From Prevotellaceae bacterium (GTDB taxonomy: Bacteria; Bacteroidota; Bacteroidia; Bacteroidales; UBA932): a stretch of DNA of 9,131 nt. Position numbers and translations under genes: made by a program. The stretch lies in the NCBI GenBank assembly GCA_031267855.1, contig JAIRYH010000047.1, forward strand, positions 1 to 9,131. Direction: 5' to 3'. Below the pieces are notes generated by a model. The model saw only the letters and a program-made list of their open reading frames with translations. It was not told the origin of the DNA and ran no database searches. Below, in pieces: positions 4,526 to 9,131 of the stretch. Each line of letters starts with the position of its first letter. Within the stretch, counting starts at the first letter, position 1.

Positions 4526-7215
4526 GGCTGCAAATAATTTTTTGTAAAGAAATTCAGGTAGGCGGCAATGTCTTTCGATTGCATCAGGAGGTCTAAGTTT
4601 TCAGGCGTTATCAACACTTTCCGGTATTCCCGGGGGGGGAAATGCTCCAAAGCGGCATTATTTCCCAGCGCGTCCGCATAGTTTTTGGCTTCCGTCAAAG
4701 TCGGGAAAGCGCGTATGATGGTTATTACGTAGTTTTCGCCGATTTTGTAAATCGTGACCTCCAGGTTTTTTTCTATGTGCGCGTCGGCATTGTACGATTC
4801 GAGGGCAAACAGCAGGGCAGCCGTGTCTTTTGAGGGTTCGCAGATAAATCCGGCATAGTGTTCCGTGGTGGAAAACAGGTACGGCGTTTCTACCGCCGGG
4901 GCCGCCGGGGCAATGGCCGTGCCGGCGGCAGGTTCCCTGTCGGGCGGCGTGTACTGCAATTCCTGTTTTTCGAGCAGGGCGATTGTTTCCGCAGCGGTTT
5001 TCGCAATGTCGGAGGCGGGATATTGTTGCACTATCGCCGTCAGGGCGCTTTTGTAGGCAGCGATGTTGCCGCCCGCGCCTGCGCTCACGGCGCGGATAAA
5101 TTCCAGCTGCGGCTGCAATAAGCTGTTGGGAAAGCGGTCTATCATTTGTTGCGCCATGTTGCCGGCTTCAACATACTGCTGTGCATTGTAGGTTTCGAAT
5201 ATTTTTTCGTACTGTGCATCCATTGCCGCTTTTTCCGCCTGCTGTTCCGCAAAGTAGTTGGGGTTGGTCAGCTGTTGCGCCAGCGGCGTTTTCGGGTAGT
5301 TGGCGATCAGGAGCTGTTTGTAGTAGCCGGCGCTGTCGGGCTTGTCCGTTTCGGTATACAGGTTATACAGGTAGTAGTAGACGGACGCGCGGTTATCGTT
5401 TTGCGGGAAACGGCCGTCCAGCGTCCGGAAAGCCGCGATAGCCGGCAGCGGTTCGTGCACGTCGTCCCTGTAGGCTTCGCCCAGCCGGAACAGCGCATTG
5501 CTCAGCCGTTCGTCGGACGCCGCCATTGCTTCGGGCGTGAGCGGCAGGTCGCGGGTGTAGTATTCGGGCGATTTGTTGGAGAGTTGCTGTTCGCCGGCGG
5601 CCGTGTTTTTGTTTTCCGTTTGTCCGGCAAAAGATGTTTCCTGCTTGTTCCTGCGCCGCCAGTTGTCTTCCAGCCTCCGTTTCCCCCAGCGCATGTTAAA
5701 CGACGACAGTCCCGAGTTGACCGACGACACGTTGTAGAAATACCATGAGTTGCTTTTTGTTTGCGGGTCCATGCTGCGGCTGTACTCTTCCTGGTACATG
5801 AAATATTGTTGCTGCCGCTGCTGCTGCCGCTGCTGTTCTTCTTCCTCCGTAATTTTCGCAATGATGCCGGCAATCCACTGTTCCCGTTCGGCGGCGGGCA
5901 TGGCGGCAATGCGTTGCAGGCTGTCTTCGCGTTGTATGATCCGGGTGTTTTCCGCTAACCGCCGCAGTCCGCCGGCGGTTTTTTCCAGCGAGTCATATTG
6001 CGGATAGTCGGGAGAAAGCCGTGTCAGGGCATTCATGTAGGCGGCATAGGCTTCCGGGAATTGCTTGGCGGCATTGGCATGGCGGGCAAGCATCATATAG
6101 GACAAAGCCTTCCGGTATTCGTTGCTGCTTTCGGCGGCAATGGATTTTCCCAGGTAATCCATGGCGAGCGAATCGTTGCCCGACAGCTGTTCCACCTGTG
6201 CAAGCGCAAAATAAATCTGGTCGCTGTATTCCCTGTTTTTTTCGTCGCCCAGCATGTTCCGCAATTCTTCCTTCAGTTTCGAGCCCTGCGTGCGCGGGTT
6301 GTATAATGCGGCTTTCCGCATCTGTGCGGAAAATACAACGTTGTACGGCGGGTTCAGTTGGGTAATCCTGTTCAGGTACGTCATGGCCTCATCGTTCCGG
6401 TTTACCCGGCTGAAGAGTTCCGCCAGGATAAAGCAGTATCTGATTTTATTGGCTTTCTTCGTTTCTCTTTGCAGCGCACTGTTCAGGCGGGCGGCGGCTT
6501 CGCCGTATTTTTTTTGCCGGATATACAGTTCGGCATACGTGGCGTTCAGCAGGGCGGTCAGTCTTTTCGACAGCGTTTTTTTGTCTTTGGCGGCGGCATC
6601 CAGCAGGGTTTCCGCGCGCTCCGGATTGTCGGTCAGGATGAGGGCGGCGGCAAGGTGCAGCCGCGCTTCCGGCGCCGACGATGATTTCGGGTATTCCGTC
6701 AGCAGGTGGTCAAAAATCAGGATGGCTTTGTCGTATTCATGCAGGTATAAATTGGCTTTTCCGCTGAGGAGGCAGGCGTCGTCTACCACCGAATTAAATT
6801 CTTTCCGGTTGTAGAAATCCCGCTCTGTCCGGCTTGCCTTGCTGTCCGGCTTCTTTGCCGGTTTGGCGGTAATGGAATGTTTGAGGATTAATTTCTCGCA
6901 TTTTTCTATGGTACGGTCCATTTCACCCGAAACCTTTCCGGGAATTTCCCGGTGCGCATAGGCAAACACCGGCGGTATCTGTTCATATTCATCCGGCGTG
7001 TACCTGTCGGCTTTCCGGACGCCCTCCCTGAAGCTTTCGTTGCCGTTGAATTTTACATTAAATTCCGACGTTACATTATGGTAGGCACGCGACGCCCATG
7101 TATTCTTTTTGGTAGAGCATCCCGCCGCGCATAACAGCAGGGCGGCGGCCAGCAGCGCCCCGCTGCCCCCGGAGAGAGGGCAAGTCATACCGTTTTTATA
7201 GTTCACAGTCCTCAT
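4522..7215 (-). CDS. sprE: T9SS/gliding-associated TPR lipoprotein SprE (PorW)
   Basis: The 897-residue product has a lipoprotein signal: positive residues R2 and K7, a hydrophobic stretch 19-30, and C33 in LCAAGCS. The mature start STKKNTWASRAYHNVTSEFN and the following FNGNESFREG (56-65) are the hallmark of the SprE/PorW family. TPR-like helices cover about 145-400 and 565-745. The conserved centre WYFYN (491-495) and WGKRRLEDNWRRRNK (510-524) is another family signature, and a compact C-terminal domain (about 778-897) closes the protein. SprE is needed for gliding in Flavobacterium johnsoniae, and PorW for type IX secretion in Porphyromonas gingivalis. It acts at the periplasmic side of an envelope membrane. 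A glutamine-rich low-complexity segment lies at 461-470. I chose ATG 7215 over Met10 because it supplies the basic n-region and has GGAG 7 bases upstream (7226-7223). It follows yifB after 48 bases. Confidence 0.93.
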   Translation of the reverse strand: MRTVNYKNGMTCPLSGGSGALLAAALLLCAAGCSTKKNTWASRAYHNVTSEFNVKFNGNESFREGVRKADRYTPDEYEQIPPVFAYAHREIPGKVSGEMDRTIEKCEKLILKHSITAKPAKKPDSKASRTERDFYNRKEFNSVVDDACLLSGKANLYLHEYDKAILIFDHLLTEYPKSSSAPEARLHLAAALILTDNPERAETLLDAAAKDKKTLSKRLTALLNATYAELYIRQKKYGEAAARLNSALQRETKKANKIRYCFILAELFSRVNRNDEAMTYLNRITQLNPPYNVVFSAQMRKAALYNPRTQGSKLKEELRNMLGDEKNREYSDQIYFALAQVEQLSGNDSLAMDYLGKSIAAESSNEYRKALSYMMLARHANAAKQFPEAYAAYMNALTRLSPDYPQYDSLEKTAGGLRRLAENTRIIQREDSLQRIAAMPAAEREQWIAGIIAKITEEEEQQRQQQRQQQYFMYQEEYSRSMDPQTKSNSWYFYNVSSVNSGLSSFNMRWGKRRLEDNWRRRNKQETSFAGQTENKNTAAGEQQLSNKSPEYYTRDLPLTPEAMAASDERLSNALFRLGEAYRDDVHEPLPAIAAFRTLDGRFPQNDNRASVYYYLYNLYTETDKPDSAGYYKQLLIANYPKTPLAQQLTNPNYFAEQQAEKAAMDAQYEKIFETYNAQQYVEAGNMAQQMIDRFPNSLLQPQLEFIRAVSAGAGGNIAAYKSALTAIVQQYPASDIAKTAAETIALLEKQELQYTPPDREPAAGTAIAPAAPAVETPYLFSTTEHYAGFICEPSKDTAALLFALESYNADAHIEKNLEVTIYKIGENYVITIIRAFPTLTEAKNYADALGNNAALEHFPPREYRKVLITPENLDLLMQSKDIAAYLNFFTKNYLQP

Positions 7216-7225
7216 TCAAGTGCTC

Positions 7226-7260
7226 CAATTCCCAATTATTAATTCCTAATTCCTAATTCT
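7226..7260. repeat. Heptamer array between yifB and sprE
   Basis: Five consecutive 7-bp units on the plus strand: caattcc, caattat, taattcc, taattcc, taattct. The array fills most of the 48-base gap between the two genes and ends where the GGAG of sprE begins. No TAnnTTTG-like promoter is visible in the gap, so sprE probably depends on the yifB transcript. Confidence 0.85.
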
Positions 7261-7263
7261 CCA

Positions 7264-8802
7264 TCATCCTGCCCATCCTTCGCGGTCCAGGCTGCGGTAC
7301 TGTATGGCTTCCGCGAGGTGGTCGGGCAACAGGGTTTCCGCGCCGTCCAGGTCGGCAATGGTGCGCGACACTTTCAAAATGCGGTCATAGGCACGGGCGG
7401 AAAGCCCCATGCGCTGCATGGCATTTTTCAGTAAGGCGCTGCCTTCGCCGCTCAGGGCGCAGTATTGTTTCAGCAGGCGCGACGGCATCATGGCGTTATT
7501 GTGGATGCCCGGTTCCCGGGCAAACCGCTGTTCCTGTACCTGCCGCGCACGAACCACCCGTTCGCGCACGGCGGCGCTGGTTTCCGACGGCTGCATTTCC
7601 GACAGTTTGGCAAACGGCACCGGCACAATCTCAATGTGTATGTCGATCCGGTCAAGCAGCGGACCCGACAGGCGGCTCAGGTACTTTTGCACGGCGCCCG
7701 GCGGACAGAGGCATTTTTTCTCGGGATGGTTGTAGTTGCCGCAGGGGCAGGGATTCATCGAGGCTACCAGCATAAAGTTGGCCGGATAGTCGACCGAATA
7801 TTTGGCGCGCGACACCGTGATTTCGCGGTCTTCCAGCGGCTGCCGCATTACTTCCAGCACCGTGCGCTGGAACTCCGGCAGCTCGTCAAGGAACAGCACG
7901 CCGTTGTGCGCCATCGAAATTTCGCCCGGCTGCGGGTTGGTGCCGCCGCCCACCAGCCCGACATTGGAAATAGTGTGGTGCGGCGAGCGGAACGGACGCT
8001 GTGAAATCAAACCGGCGTTTTTCCCCAGCTTGCCGGCGACGGAATGGATCTTGGTTGTCTCCAGCGCTTCCTGCAGCGACAGCGGCGGAAGAATGGTCGG
8101 CAACCGTTTTGCGAGCATGGTTTTCCCTGCGCCCGGCGGCCCTATCATAATCATATTGTGCCCGCCGGCGGCAGCTATTTCCAGCGCCCGCTTTACATTT
8201 TCCTGTCCCCTGACGTCCGAGAAATCCACATCGCAGGCGGCAGACTGGTGGGCGAACGCTTCGCGCGTATTCACTTCCAGCGGCGCCATCGTGCTGTTGC
8301 CATTGAAGAAATCAATAACTTCCTGCAATGTTTCCACGCCATATACTTCAAGTTTATTGACCACCGCCGCTTCGCGCGCATTTTCCATGGGCAGGATAAA
8401 TCCCCGGAAGCCTTCGCTCCGTGCCTGTATGGCAATGGGCAGCGCGCCGGCAATAGGGCGCAGGCGGCCGTCGAGCGACAGTTCGCCCATCAGGACATAC
8501 TGCCCTGCCCGTTCGGCGCTCAGCTGCTCCGATGCCGCCAGAATGCCGACAGCCAGCGGCAGGTCATACGCCGACCCTTCCTTGCGGATATCGGCGGGCG
8601 CCATATTGATAACCGTTTTGCGCCCCGGCATCCGCAAACCGATCGTTTGCAGGGCGGTCATAATGCGTTGCTGGCTTTCCTTCACTGCGCTGTCGGGCAG
8701 TCCGACCAGCGAAAAGCCCAAGCCCGGAGATGCGTCCACCTCTATGGTTATAGTGATGGCTTTTACTCCATAACATGCGCTTCCAAAAGTTTTTACCAAC
8801 AT
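7264..8802 (-). CDS. yifB: YifB/ComM family magnesium-chelatase-like AAA+ ATPase
   Basis: The 512-residue product is full length. The N-terminal ChlI-like domain with a Lon-protease-like fold covers about 5-165 (ASPGLGFSLVGLPDSAVKES, then NMAPADIRKEGSAYDLPLA). The AAA+ core has Walker A GPPGAGKT (221-228), FRSPHHTIS (271-279), Walker B GVLFLDE (301-307), a cysteine set MNPCPCGNYNHPEKKCLCPPG (C352, C354, C364, C366; likely metal-binding) and SGPLLDRID with a candidate arginine finger R385. A C-terminal helical domain follows. The Vibrio cholerae relative ComM is a hexameric helicase that promotes branch migration during natural transformation; whether that role holds here is inference. The start at 8802 agrees with the family N-terminus (MLVKTFG), and AGGA lies 7 bases upstream. 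Confidence 0.96.
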   Translation of the reverse strand: MLVKTFGSACYGVKAITITIEVDASPGLGFSLVGLPDSAVKESQQRIMTALQTIGLRMPGRKTVINMAPADIRKEGSAYDLPLAVGILAASEQLSAERAGQYVLMGELSLDGRLRPIAGALPIAIQARSEGFRGFILPMENAREAAVVNKLEVYGVETLQEVIDFFNGNSTMAPLEVNTREAFAHQSAACDVDFSDVRGQENVKRALEIAAAGGHNMIMIGPPGAGKTMLAKRLPTILPPLSLQEALETTKIHSVAGKLGKNAGLISQRPFRSPHHTISNVGLVGGGTNPQPGEISMAHNGVLFLDELPEFQRTVLEVMRQPLEDREITVSRAKYSVDYPANFMLVASMNPCPCGNYNHPEKKCLCPPGAVQKYLSRLSGPLLDRIDIHIEIVPVPFAKLSEMQPSETSAAVRERVVRARQVQEQRFAREPGIHNNAMMPSRLLKQYCALSGEGSALLKNAMQRMGLSARAYDRILKVSRTIADLDGAETLLPDHLAEAIQYRSLDREGWAG

Positions 8803-8825
8803 GATTTTCCTGTGAGTGAATTGTG

Positions 8826-8855
8826 CAAAGGTAAGAAAAATTTACAGATTTACAG
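8826..8855 (-). promoter_or_regulatory. Probable promoter of yifB
   Basis: On the minus strand TACCTTTG (8833-8826) matches TAnnTTTG exactly, 23 bases before the yifB ATG. The expected TTG 19 bases upstream is CTG here (8855-8853), one mismatch, and lies inside the 8-bp tandem array. The start of transcription would fall close to 8820. Confidence 0.5.
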
Positions 8856-8883
8856 ATTTACGGATTTACGGATTTACGGATTT
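8840..8883 (+). repeat. 8-bp tandem array, unit atttac(a/g)g
   Basis: Two atttacag units are followed by three atttacgg units and a partial attt (8880-8883). The array then runs into ggctggcgcatcag, reproducing the array-then-GGCTGGCGC arrangement seen at 761-793. The clean split into two variant blocks suggests expansion by slippage or unequal exchange. Confidence 0.93.
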
Positions 8884-8944
8884 GGCTGGCGCATCAGCAC
8901 AGCATTACCCGCGCCGAACCCATAGAAAAAAATCGCTAATAAGA

Positions 8945-8975
8945 TTTGCAATTTAAAAAAATGTAACTATATTTG
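8945..8975 (+). promoter_or_regulatory. Bacteroidota-type promoter reading out of the right edge
   Basis: TTTG at 8945-8948, 19 bases, then TATATTTG at 8968-8975 is an exact fit to the phylum's housekeeping promoter. It diverges from the yifB promoter about 110 bases away. Transcription would begin near 8982. Confidence 0.72.
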
Positions 8976-9131
8976 CGCCGTTATTATGTGCTCCTTGACG
9001 TACTGACTATAGATGTATTAAAATATATCGCTTTAACTTTTATTCTGTGTGAATAGTCGAAATCTGGAAAATTTCTACCGTACTTGAATATTAAGTAAGA
9101 GCAACCTTGCCAGGAGTGGATGTTGGTTGTT
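8976..9131 (+). other. Transcribed leader of an off-window gene or RNA
   Basis: After the promoter there are about 140-150 bases with no substantial reading frame. The ATG at 8986 stops after six codons and the ATG at 9015 after two. A possible start ATG at 9120 follows AGGAG (9112-9116) but with only 3 bases between them. The end of the window can fold AGCAACC (9100-9106) onto GGTTGTT (9125-9131) with one G-U pair. I do not recognise a riboswitch, tmRNA, RNase P, 6S or SRP RNA in it. Confidence 0.4.

Noticed and set aside
5146..5748. Plus-strand frames opposite sprE, including 5146-5748 and 6254-6814
   Set aside because: The valine/phenylalanine/arginine-biased translations mirror the lipoprotein codons, and the minus-strand product is clearly the real one.
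7802..8925. Long plus-strand frames opposite yifB (7802-8773 and 8044-8925)
   Set aside because: They are antisense to a full-length, motif-complete YifB. One runs on through the 8-bp tandem array, and neither shows a domain.
8986..9006. Six-codon reading frame just after the right-hand promoter as a leader peptide
   Set aside because: It has no ribosome-binding site and no run of regulatory codons; nothing distinguishes it from chance.

Overview
The window looks like the chromosome of a member of the Bacteroidota, probably the Bacteroidales. Three things support this. Two close matches to the Bacteroidota sigma-factor promoter (TTG, 19 bases, TAnnTTTG) are present. There is a PorW/SprE-type lipoprotein of the type IX secretion and gliding system. 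An outer-membrane beta-barrel and an N-terminus typical of Bacteroidota beta-helix surface proteins are also present. No species can be named from this sequence alone.

Layout, left to right. Positions 1-524 hold the 3' end of a plus-strand surface protein with an Ig-like segment and a cysteine-rich tail. Positions 525-955 are a repeat-rich intergenic region ending in a clear promoter. Positions 956-2308 encode a 450-residue aldo/keto reductase with a twin-arginine-like leader and two C-terminal 4Fe-4S motifs. A strong bidirectional terminator (2385-2423) separates it from a convergent, apparently broken minus-strand locus (2508-3453). In that locus a signal peptide plus the start of a beta-helix-type surface protein sits one frame away from a signal-less outer-membrane barrel. 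Positions 3454-4114 are a second repeat-rich region with a perfect 28-bp palindrome, inverted heptamer arrays and a 42-bp tandem array. Positions 4115-8802 form a minus-strand cluster transcribed yifB (ComM-like AAA+ ATPase), then sprE/porW, then tsaE. A further plus-strand promoter at 8945-8975 fires out of the right edge into a leader of at least 140 bases.

The three-gene cluster mixes DNA processing (YifB), T9SS function (SprE/PorW) and tRNA t6A modification (TsaE). sprE and tsaE overlap by ATGA, so their co-expression is structural rather than evidence of a shared pathway.

The most unusual content is in the intergenic DNA. Short tandem arrays with 7-bp units (one with 8-bp units) recur between genes with different words. 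Many adjoin a GC-rich module beginning GGCTGGCGCC or GGCTAACGCC and small hairpins with 3-base loops. The same parts are reassembled in different orders and orientations at 634-893, 3459-3593, 3675-3734 and 8840-8893, so this looks like a mosaic intergenic repeat family. I see no defence system, CRISPR array, transposase, tRNA or rRNA in the window.
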